Positions 43,912-52,358 of a stretch of DNA of 64,000 bases are shown here, piece by piece (the stretch's first letter is position 1; each line of letters starts with the position of its first letter). The notes under the pieces were generated by a model that was given only the letters and a program-made list of their open reading frames with translations, ran no database searches and was not told the DNA's origin. The position numbers were made by a program, and so were the translations under genes. The stretch covers positions 124,001 to 188,000 of the forward strand of contig NZ_ATXJ01000004.1 of NCBI RefSeq assembly GCF_000421625.1, read 5' to 3'. This DNA comes from Thermus islandicus DSM 21543. Its GTDB lineage: Bacteria; Deinococcota; Deinococci; Deinococcales; Thermaceae.

Positions 43912-45202
43912 GGGCGGAAAGCCATCCCGAGAAGGCCAGTAGGCCTCTCCGGTACATGGCCTCCCGCTTCTCCTTCTTCCCCATCCTGCCCTCCACGGGG
44001 GGCACCAGGCCCCAGTTGGCGTTCATGGGCTGGAACCCCTCGGGGTGGGCGGTGGCCAGGAAGCGGACCAAGGCCCCGAGCATGCTCTCCTCGGGGGGCG
44101 CCGCGGGAGGGAGGCCGAGGAAGCGCCTCGCCGCGTTGAGCCCCGCCAAAAAGCCCGTGGCCGCGCTCTCCAGGTACCCCTCCACCCCGGCCAGGACCCC
44201 GGCGGCATAAAGCCCCTCCGCTCCCTTGAACTCCAGGGTCTCCGCAAGGAGCCTCGGGGCGTTTAGGTAGGTGTTCCGGTGCATCACCCCGTAGCGGACG
44301 ATCTCCGCGTTCTCTAGGCCTGGGATCATCCGCAGGAGGCGCTTCTGCTCCGGCCACTTGAGCCCTGTTTGGAACCCCACCAGGCTCCACATCCGCCCCG
44401 CCTTGTCCTCCTGGCGGAGCTGGACCACGGCAAAGGGCTCCTTGCCCGTGCGGGGGTCCTTTAGCCCCACGGGCTTCATGGGGCCAAAGAGCAGGGTCTG
44501 GTAGCCCCTCCGGGCGAGCTCCTCCACAGGGACGCAGGCCTCAAAGAACTCCAGCTTCTCCCAGTCGTGGGGGGTGTGGCGCTCGGCCTCGAGGAGGGCC
44601 TGGTGGAACCTCCGGTACTCCTCCTCGGTCATGGGGCAGTTGAGGTAGTCGGCGCTTTGTCCGTAGCGGCCGGCGCGGAAGCACTTGGTGAGGTCAAGGC
44701 TCTCGTAGAGGACGATGGGGCTTGCGGCGTCGTAGTAGGCGAGGAAGTGGTCCCCGAAGCGGCGCTTCAGGGCCTCGGCCAGGGCCTCGGAGGTGAGGGG
44801 GCCGGTGGCGAGGACGGTGATCCCAGGGGGAATCTCCTCCACCTCCTCCCGTACGACCTCGAGGAGGGGGTGGCCCGTGAGCCTTTCGGTGATGTGCTGG
44901 CTAAACTCCTCCCGGTCCACGGCCAACGCCCCCCCGGCGGGGACCCGGGCCCTTTCGGCCGCCTCCATGACGAGGCTCCCCGCAAGGCGCATCTCCGCCT
45001 GGAGGAGGCCCTTGGCCTGGGTCTCCCCTTCCCCGCCTAAGGAGTTGGAGCAGACGATCTCGGCGAAGCGGTCCGTGCTGTGGGCCGGGGTCATCCGCTT
45101 GGGGCGCATCTCAAAAAGGCGCACCGGGATGCCCATGCGCAAGAGGGTCCAAGCGGCCTCACTCCCCGCGAGGCCCCCGCCCACCACGTTCACCCGTTCC
45201 AT
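43865..45202 (-). CDS. trmFO: TrmFO, folate/FAD-dependent tRNA (uracil-54) methyltransferase
   Basis: TrmFO methylates U54 in the T loop of tRNA to form ribothymidine with methylene-THF and FADH2. This 445-residue protein has the FAD motif VVGGGLAGSEAAW at its start, Cys51 in VCSNSLGGEGE and the second catalytic cysteine in FFEACVPVEEL near 223, and GYLESAATGFLAGLNAAR near the end. In thermophiles m5U54, later thiolated, stabilises tRNA. TACCAT (45215 to 45210) lies seven bases before the ATG. It is divergent from the following Uma2-type gene. Confidence 0.96.
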   Translation of the reverse strand: MERVNVVGGGLAGSEAAWTLLRMGIPVRLFEMRPKRMTPAHSTDRFAEIVCSNSLGGEGETQAKGLLQAEMRLAGSLVMEAAERARVPAGGALAVDREEFSQHITERLTGHPLLEVVREEVEEIPPGITVLATGPLTSEALAEALKRRFGDHFLAYYDAASPIVLYESLDLTKCFRAGRYGQSADYLNCPMTEEEYRRFHQALLEAERHTPHDWEKLEFFEACVPVEELARRGYQTLLFGPMKPVGLKDPRTGKEPFAVVQLRQEDKAGRMWSLVGFQTGLKWPEQKRLLRMIPGLENAEIVRYGVMHRNTYLNAPRLLAETLEFKGAEGLYAAGVLAGVEGYLESAATGFLAGLNAARRFLGLPPAAPPEESMLGALVRFLATAHPEGFQPMNANWGLVPPVEGRMGKKEKREAMYRRGLLAFSGWLSALRPSLPGTRTLQPAP

Positions 45203-45252
45203 CCCTTAGATGGTAGCACCGGAAGGGCCTTTGGGAAAGTATAATGGCCCCT

Positions 45253-45708
45253 ATGGTGCGGCACCGGTTCCGGGTGGAGCCCCTACGGGCCCTCCATCCT
45301 GAGCCCCGCCTGGAACTCCTAGACGGCGAGGTCTACGAGATGGCCCCCCCCTCCAGCGAGGACGCCGGGCTACTGGACGGGCTCCTCTCCGCTCTGACCC
45401 CCAAGGCGGCGGGGCGCGCCCAGCTCCGGGGGCAAAACCCCTTGCGCCTCTCCGAGGAAAGCCTGCCCCTTGCCGACCTCCTCCTTAAGCCCCGGGAGGA
45501 CTTCTACCCAGAGGTGAGCCTCTCCACCGCGGGCTGGGAAAAGCTTCCCCTTTACGCCCAGGCGGGCCTCCCCAAGGTCTGGCTCCTCACCCGGGAGGGC
45601 CTCGAGGTCCACCGGGAGCCCGAGGAGGGCCGCTTCCCGGCGAGAGGCGAGAGGGTCGCCCCCCTCCTCCTGCCCGAGGCCGAGCGCCTCTTCCGGCCCC
45701 CCCTATGA
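45253..45708 (+). CDS. Uma2-family protein with shortened core
   Basis: This 151-residue protein has the N-terminal Uma2 motif [17 protein letters not shown] and the C-terminal segment [16 protein letters not shown]. Between them, where full-length members carry about 15 residues including the central VVEV strand, the sequence jumps from [19 protein letters not shown] directly onward, so the acidic strand is missing or much altered. It may be inactive. The ATG at 45253 is chosen because TATAAT (45240-45245) lies seven bases before it; another ATG at 45244 lies inside that box. The stop overlaps the hisF start (ATGA). Confidence 0.65.
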   Translation: MVRHRFRVEPLRALHPEPRLELLDGEVYEMAPPSSEDAGLLDGLLSALTPKAAGRAQLRGQNPLRLSEESLPLADLLLKPREDFYPEVSLSTAGWEKLPLYAQAGLPKVWLLTREGLEVHREPEEGRFPARGERVAPLLLPEAERLFRPPL

Positions 45709-46463
45709 GCCTCGCCAAGCGCATCGTCCCCTGCCTGGACGTTCACGCGGGCCGCGTGGTCAAGGGGGTGAACTTCGTGAACCTCAAGGACGCCGGGGAC
45801 CCCGTGGAGGCGGCCCGGGCCTACGACGAGGCAGGGGCAGACGAGCTCGTCTTCCTGGACATCTCCGCCACCCACGAAGAAAGGGCCATCCTCCTGGACG
45901 TGGTGGCGAGGGTGGCCGAAAGGGTCTTCATTCCCCTCACCGTGGGCGGGGGGGTGCGCTCCCTGGAGGACGCGAGGAGGCTCCTCCTGGCCGGGGCCGA
46001 CAAGGTGAGCGTGAACTCAGCGGCGGTGCGGCGCCCCGAGCTCATTCGGGAGCTTGCCGACCACTTCGGAGCCCAAGCGGTGGTCCTGGCCATTGACGCC
46101 AGGTGGCGGGGGGACTTCCCCGAGGTGTACGTGGCGGGGGGGCGGTTTCCCACAGGGCTCCACGCCGTGGAGTGGGCGGTTAAGGGCGTGGAGCTCGGCG
46201 CTGGGGAGATCCTCCTCACCAGCATGGACCGGGACGGGACCAAGGAGGGGTACGACCTAGAGCTCACCCGCAGGGTGGCGGAGGCGGTGGGGGTGCCGGT
46301 GATCGCCAGCGGGGGGGCCGGGCGGATGGAGCACTTCCTCGAGGCCTTCCAGGCCGGGGCTGAGGCCGCCTTGGCCGCGAGCGTCTTCCACTTTGGGGAG
46401 ATCCCCATCCCCTCCCTCAAGCGCTTCCTTTCGGAAAAGGGCCTGCACGTGCGGCTAGACTAG
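45705..46463 (+). CDS. hisF: HisF, imidazole glycerol phosphate synthase cyclase subunit
   Basis: HisF is the TIM-barrel subunit that, with HisH, makes imidazole glycerol phosphate in histidine synthesis. This 252-residue protein begins [21 protein letters not shown] with Asp11 in CLDV, has the phosphate motifs VGGGVRS and [13 protein letters not shown], and the second catalytic aspartate in [11 protein letters not shown] near 128. The length is standard. It overlaps the Uma2-type gene and is followed after four bases by hisIE; the rest of the his genes are not in the window. Confidence 0.97.
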   Translation: MSLAKRIVPCLDVHAGRVVKGVNFVNLKDAGDPVEAARAYDEAGADELVFLDISATHEERAILLDVVARVAERVFIPLTVGGGVRSLEDARRLLLAGADKVSVNSAAVRRPELIRELADHFGAQAVVLAIDARWRGDFPEVYVAGGRFPTGLHAVEWAVKGVELGAGEILLTSMDRDGTKEGYDLELTRRVAEAVGVPVIASGGAGRMEHFLEAFQAGAEAALAASVFHFGEIPIPSLKRFLSEKGLHVRLD

Positions 46464-46467
46464 GGGC

Positions 46468-47091
46468 ATGGACCTGGAGGCGGTGCACTTTGACGAGCGG
46501 GGCCTTGTGCCCGTGGTGGTCCAGGACGCCCGCACGGGGGAGGTCCTCACCCTGGCCTACGCCAACCGGGAGGCCCTGGAGGAGACCCTAAGGACGAGGC
46601 GGAGCACCTTTTTTAGCCGAAGCCGCCAGGCGCTTTGGCGCAAGGGGGAGACCTCAGGGCACACCCAGGAGGTGGTGGAGGTCCTCCTGGACTGCGACGG
46701 GGACGCCGTGGTCTACCGGGTCCTCCCCCAAGGGCCCGCCTGCCACACCGGAGCGAGGACCTGCTTCCACCGCCCCCTCCTGGAAGGCCCCAAGGACCTG
46801 GGCTTCGTGCTGGGCCAGGTCTACGCCACCATAGAGGAGCGCCTAAGGACCCTCCCCGAAGGGAGCTACGTGGCCAAACTCCACCGGGCGGGCCTGGACC
46901 GGATCCTGAAAAAGATCGGGGAGGAGGCCGGGGAGGTCATCCTCGCGGCCAAGAACGGGAGCCCGGAGGAGGTCTGCCACGAGGCCGCGGACCTCCTTTT
47001 CCACCTCCTCCTCACCCTGAAGGAGGCGGGGGTGACCCTGGAGGACCTCGCCCAGACCCTCTGGGAGAGGCACCGGCCTAGGGAAGGCTAG
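46468..47091 (+). CDS. hisIE: HisIE, bifunctional PR-AMP cyclohydrolase and PR-ATP pyrophosphohydrolase
   Basis: This 207-residue protein fuses the two early steps of histidine synthesis. The HisI part (residues 1-110) has [14 protein letters not shown], the zinc-related LLDCDGDAV and the cysteine motif [12 protein letters not shown] near 92. The HisE part (residues 115-207) has [36 protein letters not shown] (46456-46461) overlaps the hisF stop and lies six bases before the ATG, so the gene may have its own leaderless start as well as read-through. Confidence 0.95.
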   Translation: MDLEAVHFDERGLVPVVVQDARTGEVLTLAYANREALEETLRTRRSTFFSRSRQALWRKGETSGHTQEVVEVLLDCDGDAVVYRVLPQGPACHTGARTCFHRPLLEGPKDLGFVLGQVYATIEERLRTLPEGSYVAKLHRAGLDRILKKIGEEAGEVILAAKNGSPEEVCHEAADLLFHLLLTLKEAGVTLEDLAQTLWERHRPREG

Positions 47092-47126
47092 GACCCGCTA
47101 CATGGGATGCCCTGGCCAGGTTTGTG

Positions 47127-47167
47127 GAGGAGCCCTTTGGGGCCCCCGAGAGCGGGCGAGGCTCCTC
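47127..47167 (+). other. Stem-loop upstream of the ATP-cone kinase gene
   Basis: GAGGAGCC (47127-47134) and GGCTCCTC (47160-47167) form an eight-base stem enclosing a second GC-rich palindrome. It lies between hisIE and the kinase gene. No T run follows, so it may be an unusual terminator or a leader element. Confidence 0.4.
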
Positions 47168-47206
47168 AGCGGGATTCCCGGGGACAAGGTGGTATGATGC
47201 CAGGCA

Positions 47207-48634
47207 ATGGGCGAGGTTTTCGTCCGCCTCCGGCAGGGTCGCTGGCCCCTCTCCAAGGGGCTTCTGGTGGAAGCCCTCCTGCCCCTGGGGGTGCCCCTCG
47301 AGGCCGCCCAGGCGGTGGCCCACACCGTGGAGGAGCGCCTCAAGGAGGAGGGCCGGGCCGAGGCCACGCCCCGCGTCCTGCGCCGGGTCTTTCTGGAGGA
47401 GGTGGCCCGGGCCCTGGGCCCGGAGGTGGCGGAGAGGCTCGCCCGTCAGACCCTTCCCTTTGAGGAGATCCAGGTGGTGGAGGGCCGGAGGCGGCGCCCC
47501 TTCTCCAAGGGGCTTCTCGCCCGGAGCCTGGAGGAGGCAGGCCTCTCCCTCAGGGAAGCCCACGAGCTCGCCAAACAGGTGGAGCGCCGCCTCCGGGAGG
47601 AGGGAACCCGGCGGATCTCCGCCCGCCGCCTGGAGGCCCTGGTGGCCCAAGAGCTGGGCCGCGTCAAGGGGAAGGCCGCCAGGCGCCGCTATTTGCAGCG
47701 GCAGGCCTTCGCCGGGGAACTCTTCGTGGAGGAAGCGGAAGGGGAACCGAGGATGCCCTTTTCCAAGGGCATCCTGGCCCAGTCCCTCATGGGCATCGGC
47801 CTCTCCCCGGAGCGGGCCTACCGCCTGGCCCGGGAGGTGGAGGTGGGGCTCCGCCAGGAAGGGCGGCGGAGCATCCGCCGGGATGAGCTGAGGGCGCTGG
47901 TGTACCAGACCCTCCTTAAGGAAGCAGGGGAGGAGATGGCCCGCCGCTACCTCCTCCTAAGGCACCTCCGGCGGAGCGCCCGGCCCGTGCACATCCTCAT
48001 CGGTGGGGTCACGGGGGTGGGAAAGAGCGTGCTGGCCTCCGCCCTCGCCTACCGCCTGGGGATCACCCACATCGTGCCCTCGGACGCGGTGCGCGAGGTC
48101 CTCCGCGCCATCCTCTCCAAGGACCTCCTCCCCACCCTGCACCACTCCACCTTTGAAGCCTGGAAGGCCCTCCCCTCGGAGATGGGCCGGGGGGACGGGA
48201 CCCACGAGGACCGGGTCATGGGGGGGTTCCTGGACCAGGTGATGAAGGTGGCCGTGGGCCTCCGGGCCATCCAGGAGCGGAGCGCCCTGGAGGGCACCTC
48301 CATCGTCCTGGAGGGGGTGCACGTGGTGCCCCGTTACCTGGACCACCCCTACCGGGAAAGGGTCCTCACGGTGCCCATGCTGGTGGTCCTACAGGACGAG
48401 AAGCTCCACCGGGACCGCTTCCTCTTGAGGGACCGGGAAACCGCTCACGCCCGGCCGCAGGAAAAGTACCTGGTCCACTTTGCCGAGATCCGCCTCATCC
48501 AGGAGCACCTCCTCCTCTGGGCCCAGGAAGAAGGGGTTCCGGTCATCCCGGGGGAAGACCTAGACGAGGCGGTGGAGAAGGCCCTGGAGGTGCTGGTGGC
48601 CTACCTGAAGACCCAGGAGGGGACCCATGCTTGA
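47207..48634 (+). CDS. 2-phosphoglycerate-kinase-like P-loop protein with three ATP-cone modules
   Basis: This 475-residue protein has two parts. Residues about 1-245 hold three tandem ATP-cone-like modules, each with a basic/polar strand, a (P/R)(L/F)SKG helix start and an (R/K)xxLxxLV-type end: WPLSKGLLVEALL near 13, RPFSKGLLARSLEEAGLS near 100 and MPFSKGILAQSLMGIGLS near 184. Residues 258-475 form a kinase with P-loop LIGGVTGVGKSVLA near 266. This matches archaeal 2-phosphoglycerate kinases, which make 2,3-bisphosphoglycerate and usually carry one cone. TATGAT (47193-47198) precedes the ATG by eight bases. The reaction in Thermus is not established. Confidence 0.75.
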   Translation: MGEVFVRLRQGRWPLSKGLLVEALLPLGVPLEAAQAVAHTVEERLKEEGRAEATPRVLRRVFLEEVARALGPEVAERLARQTLPFEEIQVVEGRRRRPFSKGLLARSLEEAGLSLREAHELAKQVERRLREEGTRRISARRLEALVAQELGRVKGKAARRRYLQRQAFAGELFVEEAEGEPRMPFSKGILAQSLMGIGLSPERAYRLAREVEVGLRQEGRRSIRRDELRALVYQTLLKEAGEEMARRYLLLRHLRRSARPVHILIGGVTGVGKSVLASALAYRLGITHIVPSDAVREVLRAILSKDLLPTLHHSTFEAWKALPSEMGRGDGTHEDRVMGGFLDQVMKVAVGLRAIQERSALEGTSIVLEGVHVVPRYLDHPYRERVLTVPMLVVLQDEKLHRDRFLLRDRETAHARPQEKYLVHFAEIRLIQEHLLLWAQEEGVPVIPGEDLDEAVEKALEVLVAYLKTQEGTHA

Positions 48635-48965
48635 GGCGGCCGGCTTCCTCCTCCTCCTCGCCCTAGCCCTCCGCCTGGAAAAGCGCCTTTCCCTCCCGGT
48701 CCTGGGGATCTGGCTCAACCTTCTGTGGTTCGTCTACCAGAACGAGTGGGGCTCGGGGTGGATCCCCTACCTCCGGGGGCTCGGGGCAGGGCTTTTCCTC
48801 GCCGCGGGGTACGGCAGGCCCGACCTGGCCTGGGCCCTAACCCCTTGGCCCCTCCTCCTCTACCTGCACCTGAACCTGCGGGAGCTGGCCCCTTACCTCC
48901 CCGCCCTGGGGGAGGGCATGCTCCTCGGGGCCTTGCTCTATCTGGCGGGCCTCCGCAGGCGGTAG
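48627..48965 (+). CDS. Small integral membrane protein
   Basis: This 112-residue protein is almost entirely hydrophobic with about four helices and a short basic end (LRRR). Its ATG overlaps the kinase gene by eight bases, so it is in the same operon. I do not recognise a family. Its 3' end overlaps the end of the convergent small membrane gene by 28 bases. Confidence 0.65.
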   Translation: MLEAAGFLLLLALALRLEKRLSLPVLGIWLNLLWFVYQNEWGSGWIPYLRGLGAGLFLAAGYGRPDLAWALTPWPLLLYLHLNLRELAPYLPALGEGMLLGALLYLAGLRRR

Positions 48966-49234
48966 GCCAGGTAAGGCAGCGCCGCCCCCAAGGCCCCGCC
49001 CAGGAGGAAGGGAAGGGGGTGGCCGAAGAGGGCCTGGAGAAGGAGCAAAAGGCCGAAGAGGCCCAGGAAAAGGGGTACGGGAAAGGGCCTTTCCCCGTAG
49101 GCGAAGGAGGCGCCCCCAAGGGCCAGGCCCAGGGCCAGGGCGATGCCCTCCTGGTTCGGGCGAAGCCAGAGGAAGTAGGCGTAAGCGGCCACCCCCAGAA
49201 GGGAGAGGGCCTGCGCCAGGCGGTTGGCGTCCAT
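48938..49234 (-). CDS. Small integral membrane protein
   Basis: This 98-residue protein has three to four hydrophobic stretches (LLGVAAYAYFLWL, IALALGLALGGASFAYG, LFLGLFGLLLLLQALFG, LGGALGAALPYLAYRL). No family is recognised. Its start overlaps the stop of the next gene on the same strand (TGATG), so the two are translated together. Confidence 0.65.
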   Translation of the reverse strand: MDANRLAQALSLLGVAAYAYFLWLRPNQEGIALALGLALGGASFAYGERPFPVPLFLGLFGLLLLLQALFGHPLPFLLGGALGAALPYLAYRLRRPAR

Positions 49235-49548
49235 CAGTCCTTGACGAAGCGGACCACGAGCAAGGAGCTGAGGGCGAGGGCCACACCCCCCCAGGCCACC
49301 TGGGGCTCCCGGCCCAGGAAGCCCATGGCCGCGGAGAAGACCCCAGCCAAAAGGAAGAAGGGGGCGTACCTAGGGTTCACGGTGAGGCCCAAGACAAAGG
49401 CCACCAGAAACCCCGCCACCCCGGGGGGCAGGTTCGCCCCCAAGGCCAGAAAGAGGAGCATAAGGGCTATGGTGATGGCCCCGGCCAGGTAGTAGGCCCC
49501 GGGAAAGGGCTCCTTCCGCCTCTTGCGGGCATCCTTGGCCTCGGACAT
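49234..49548 (-). CDS. Small integral membrane protein with basic N-terminus
   Basis: This 104-residue protein begins with a charged segment (MSEAKDARKRRKEPF). Three hydrophobic helices follow (GAITIALMLLFLALGA, VAGFLVAFVLGLTV, FFLLAGVFSAAMGFLG) and probably a fourth near the C-terminus. TAAGCT (49560 to 49555) lies six bases before the ATG, the leaderless pattern. It forms a coupled pair with the gene that follows. The function is unknown. Confidence 0.65.
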   Translation of the reverse strand: MSEAKDARKRRKEPFPGAYYLAGAITIALMLLFLALGANLPPGVAGFLVAFVLGLTVNPRYAPFFLLAGVFSAAMGFLGREPQVAWGGVALALSSLLVVRFVKD

Positions 49549-49560
49549 GGCCCAAGCTTA

Positions 49561-50616
49561 TCACAGGAGGCCCGCCGCCTGGGCCACCGCCTCGAGGCGG
49601 GGGGGGACGGGCGGGGGAAGCTCGGCCACCTTCTCGGCGGTGGCCGGGTCCTTGAGGCCGTGGCCCGTGAGGGTAAGGACCACGGTGCTTTCCGGAGGAA
49701 GCCTCTCCTCCCTCAGGAGCCGCCACACCCCGGCCATGGCGGCGGCGCTGGCGGGCTCGCAGAAGACCCCTTCCTCTCGGGCCAAGTAGCGGTAGGCCCA
49801 AAGGATCTCCTCGTCCGTCACCGCCTCTATGGCCCCGCCCGACTCCTCCTTGGCCCGGATGGCCCCCTGCCAGCTCGCCGGGTTGCCGATGCGGATGGCG
49901 GTGGCCAGGGTCTCCGGGCGCTCCACCGGGTGCCCGAGGACCAAAGGCGCCGCCCCCGCCGCCTGGAAGCCGAGCATTTTGGGAAGCCGCTTGGCCTTCC
50001 CCAGGGCGAAGAACTCCTTGTAGCCCATCCAGTGGGCGGTGATGTTGCCGGCGTTCCCCACGGGGAGGGCGTGGTAATGGGGGGCGTCGCCAAGCTCCTC
50101 CACCACCTCAAAGGCCAGGGTTTTCTGGCCCTCCAGGCGGTGGGGGTTCACCGAGTTCACCAAGGCCACGGGAAAGCGCTCCGTGAGCTCCCGGGTGAGG
50201 CGGAGGGCGTCGTCAAAGTTCCCCTCCACCTGGACGATCCTGGCCCCGTGAACCAGGCTCTGGGCCACCTTGCCCAGGGCCACGTACCCCGCCGGGAGGA
50301 CCACCACGGAGAGGATCCCCGCCCTAGCGGCGTAGGCGGCCGCCGAAGCGGCGGTGTTCCCGGTGCTGGCACAGGCCACGGCCCTGGCCCCGGCCTCCAC
50401 CGCCTTGGAAACGGCCAAGGTCATGCCCCGGTCCTTGAAGCTCCCCGTGGGGTTCAGCCCCTCCAGCTTGGCGTAGAGACGGACGCCAAGCCTCCTCGCC
50501 TCCTCGGGGCCCTTGAGGGGGAGGAGGGGGGTGGAGCCCTCGAGGAGGCTCACGACCGGGGTTTTCTCCGAGACCGGGAGGAAGTCCCGGTAGCGCTCCA
50601 TGAGGGGAAGCCGCAT
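49561..50616 (-). CDS. thrC: Threonine synthase
   Basis: ThrC converts phosphohomoserine to threonine with PLP. This 351-residue protein has the PLP lysine in NPTGSFKDRGMTLA (Lys61), the phosphate-binding LPVGNAGNITAHWMGY and VLTLTGHGLKDP. The ATG at 50616 gives the length I recall for the T. thermophilus enzyme; the frame stays open further upstream without similarity. It is downstream of hom and the scrambled Uma2-type gene on the same strand, so hom and thrC probably share a transcript for threonine synthesis. Confidence 0.95.
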   Translation of the reverse strand: MRLPLMERYRDFLPVSEKTPVVSLLEGSTPLLPLKGPEEARRLGVRLYAKLEGLNPTGSFKDRGMTLAVSKAVEAGARAVACASTGNTAASAAAYAARAGILSVVVLPAGYVALGKVAQSLVHGARIVQVEGNFDDALRLTRELTERFPVALVNSVNPHRLEGQKTLAFEVVEELGDAPHYHALPVGNAGNITAHWMGYKEFFALGKAKRLPKMLGFQAAGAAPLVLGHPVERPETLATAIRIGNPASWQGAIRAKEESGGAIEAVTDEEILWAYRYLAREEGVFCEPASAAAMAGVWRLLREERLPPESTVVLTLTGHGLKDPATAEKVAELPPPVPPRLEAVAQAAGLL

Positions 50617-50686
50617 AGCCCCATGCTCCGGCCTCGAGGCCCCGCCGTCAAGGGAGGAAAAGGCCCCGGGTTTCCAAGCTCGGGGT

Positions 50687-51073
50687 CTAAGGGCCCCCGT
50701 TCCGGCCCCTAATGCCTCCCGGCCGGAAGACCCCCAGCCGGTGAGCGTGGGGGTCAAGGAGGACCCAAAGAGGCACCCCGTTTTTCAGGTACCACGCCGC
50801 CTTACCCCGCAACCCTTCCAGGCTTTGGCTTCGGGAACGGACCTTAAAGACCGCGTCCGGGGCGAGGACCGAGCCATCGGGAAGCTTGAACCAAAAACCA
50901 CCCCCAGCCCCCACGCCTCGTTCCAGCGGTAAAGCTGTCCAAGGACGGCGGCGCTGATCCGCCCGCTCTCGCCTCCCGTCGGCCAGACGCTCAAACGGCC
51001 AGCCCGGGTTCTTTTCGGAGAGGGCGCGCAGTTCCTCCTCGCTCACGGGGCGCAGGAGGTCCAGAAGGGGCAC
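50687..51073 (-). pseudogene. Uma2-family gene with a frame-shifted middle
   Basis: The ORF of 128 codons (GTG start at 51073) begins and ends like a Uma2 protein: LRALSEKNPGWPFERLADG, then KLPDGSVLAPDAVF and KAAWYLKNGVPLWVLLDPHAHRL. The middle of the reading frame is nonsense (RRERADQRRRPW), while a second frame over the same bases reads PTGGESGRISAAVLGQ and YRWNEAWGLGVVFGSS, exactly the expected Uma2 core. Two small deletions with compensating shifts explain this. The protein cannot fold as an active enzyme, although the frame is still open. It sits between hom and thrC, separated from hom by four bases. Confidence 0.75.
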
Positions 51074-51077
51074 GGGC

Positions 51078-52076
51078 TCACTCTACCCCCGGCCAAGGGC
51101 TCCCCTCCGCCAAAGGGGGCCTCGCCCGAGGTGCGGGCAGGTGCCCCGGGGCCCCGGACAGCAGGCGGAGGAGGTCGGCGAAGAGCCCGCTTGCCGTGGC
51201 CTCCCCTCCTGCCCCAGGCCCCGCCACGAAAGCCTCGCCCAGGGGCCTCGCCCGCACGTAGAGGGCGTTCCCCCGGGCCCTCGCCAGGGGGTGGTCCTGG
51301 GGGAGGCGGACCGGGGCCACCCGGGCCCGCCACCTCCCCCCCTGGCCGTAGAGGCTCGCCACCAGGCGCACCCTTTCCCCCCGGGCCTCCGCCTCCCTCA
51401 GGGCCTCGAGGGTGAGGCGGGTAATGCCCCGGACCTCCACCGCAGGAAAGGGAAAGCCGGGGTCCACGAGGAGGCGGGCCAGGAGGGTGAGCTTGTGGGC
51501 GGCGTCTATCCCCTCCACGTCCAGGCTGGGGTCGGCCTCGGCGTAGCCCAGGCGCTGGGCCTCGGAAAGGGCCTCGAGGTAGGCCTTTCCCTTTTCCATC
51601 TCCTGGAGGATGTAGAGGGTGGTGCCGTTCAGGATCCCATGGAGCTCCAAAGGCTCGCTTCCCCTTAAGGTCTCCAAAAAGGAGAGGGCCGGGGTGCCCG
51701 CCATGACGCTGGCCTCGTGGTAGATCAGGCCCTCCTCCGCGAAGGGACGGAGGCGGTCCCAGGCCTCGGCCAGGAGGGCCTTGTTGGCGGTGAGGAGGGG
51801 GATGCCCGCCTCGAGGGCCGGGAGGACGAGGCGAAGGGGGGCCTCCACCCCCCCCATGGCCTCCACCACCAGGTCGGCCTCGAGGAGGTCAAAGGGCTCG
51901 GCGCGAAGGAGTTCCTCGGGAATGGCCCGGGGCTTCTTCGGGTCCCGCACCAAAACGCCCATAAACCGGGGAATGACCCCAAAGGCGGCAAGTTCCTCCT
52001 CCCTCTCCAGGACGAGGCGGTAGAAGGCGCTTCCCACGGTGCCGCCGCCCAGAAGGGCGATCTTTAAGGCCTCCAT
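51078..52076 (-). CDS. hom: Homoserine dehydrogenase
   Basis: Hom reduces aspartate semialdehyde to homoserine for threonine and methionine synthesis. This 332-residue protein has the dinucleotide motif IALLGGGTVGSAF at the start, TANKALLAE near 104 and ILNGTTLYIL near 160, with the catalytic lysine in the HKLTLLARLL region. No ACT regulatory domain is present. The ATG at 52076 is fixed by TATAAT (52088 to 52083) six bases upstream. It is divergent from the vapBC-type pair. Confidence 0.95.
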   Translation of the reverse strand: MEALKIALLGGGTVGSAFYRLVLEREEELAAFGVIPRFMGVLVRDPKKPRAIPEELLRAEPFDLLEADLVVEAMGGVEAPLRLVLPALEAGIPLLTANKALLAEAWDRLRPFAEEGLIYHEASVMAGTPALSFLETLRGSEPLELHGILNGTTLYILQEMEKGKAYLEALSEAQRLGYAEADPSLDVEGIDAAHKLTLLARLLVDPGFPFPAVEVRGITRLTLEALREAEARGERVRLVASLYGQGGRWRARVAPVRLPQDHPLARARGNALYVRARPLGEAFVAGPGAGGEATASGLFADLLRLLSGAPGHLPAPRARPPLAEGSPWPGVE

Positions 52077-52082
52077 GGGGGG

Positions 52083-52124
52083 ATTATACCCCTTGCGCCT
52101 CTTAGCTAAGCTGACTAAGCTAAG
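52083..52124. promoter_or_regulatory. Divergent hom and vapBC promoters with palindromic operator
   Basis: For the antitoxin gene, TTGCGC (52093-52098) and TAAGCT (52116-52121) are 17 bases apart, with the GTG six bases after the -10. For hom, TATAAT (52088 to 52083) lies six bases before its ATG. Between and over these boxes CTTAGCT (52101-52107) and AGCTAAG (52118-52124) form inverted arms, and CTAAGCT is repeated directly at 52106 and 52115. This is a likely autoregulator site for the antitoxin. Confidence 0.7.
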
Positions 52125-52127
52125 TCC

Positions 52128-52358
52128 GTGAAGACCTTCACCGTGCACCAAGCCAAGACCCACCTCTCCCGCCTCTTGAAGGCCGTGGAAGAGGGGGAGG
52201 AGGTGGTGATCCTTAGGGGCAAAACCCCCGTGGCCCGCCTCGTCCCCTACCGCAAGGGGAAGCGCCCCCTGGGGTTCGTTCCGGGGAGGCTCCCCGAGAG
52301 CTTCTTTGAACCGCTTCCCGAGGAGGGGCTCGCCCTGTGGGAAGGCGCTACCTCCTAG
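52128..52358 (+). CDS. Phd/YefM-type antitoxin
   Basis: This 76-residue protein begins MKTFTVHQAKTHLSRLLKAVEEGEEVVI, a classic Phd/YefM N-terminal DNA-binding fold, and has a C-terminal tail that would bind the toxin (LPEEGLALWEGATS). It is the antitoxin of a type II toxin-antitoxin pair and should bind its own operator. The GTG start is leaderless. It overlaps the toxin start by 22 bases. Confidence 0.9.
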   Translation: MKTFTVHQAKTHLSRLLKAVEEGEEVVILRGKTPVARLVPYRKGKRPLGFVPGRLPESFFEPLPEEGLALWEGATS

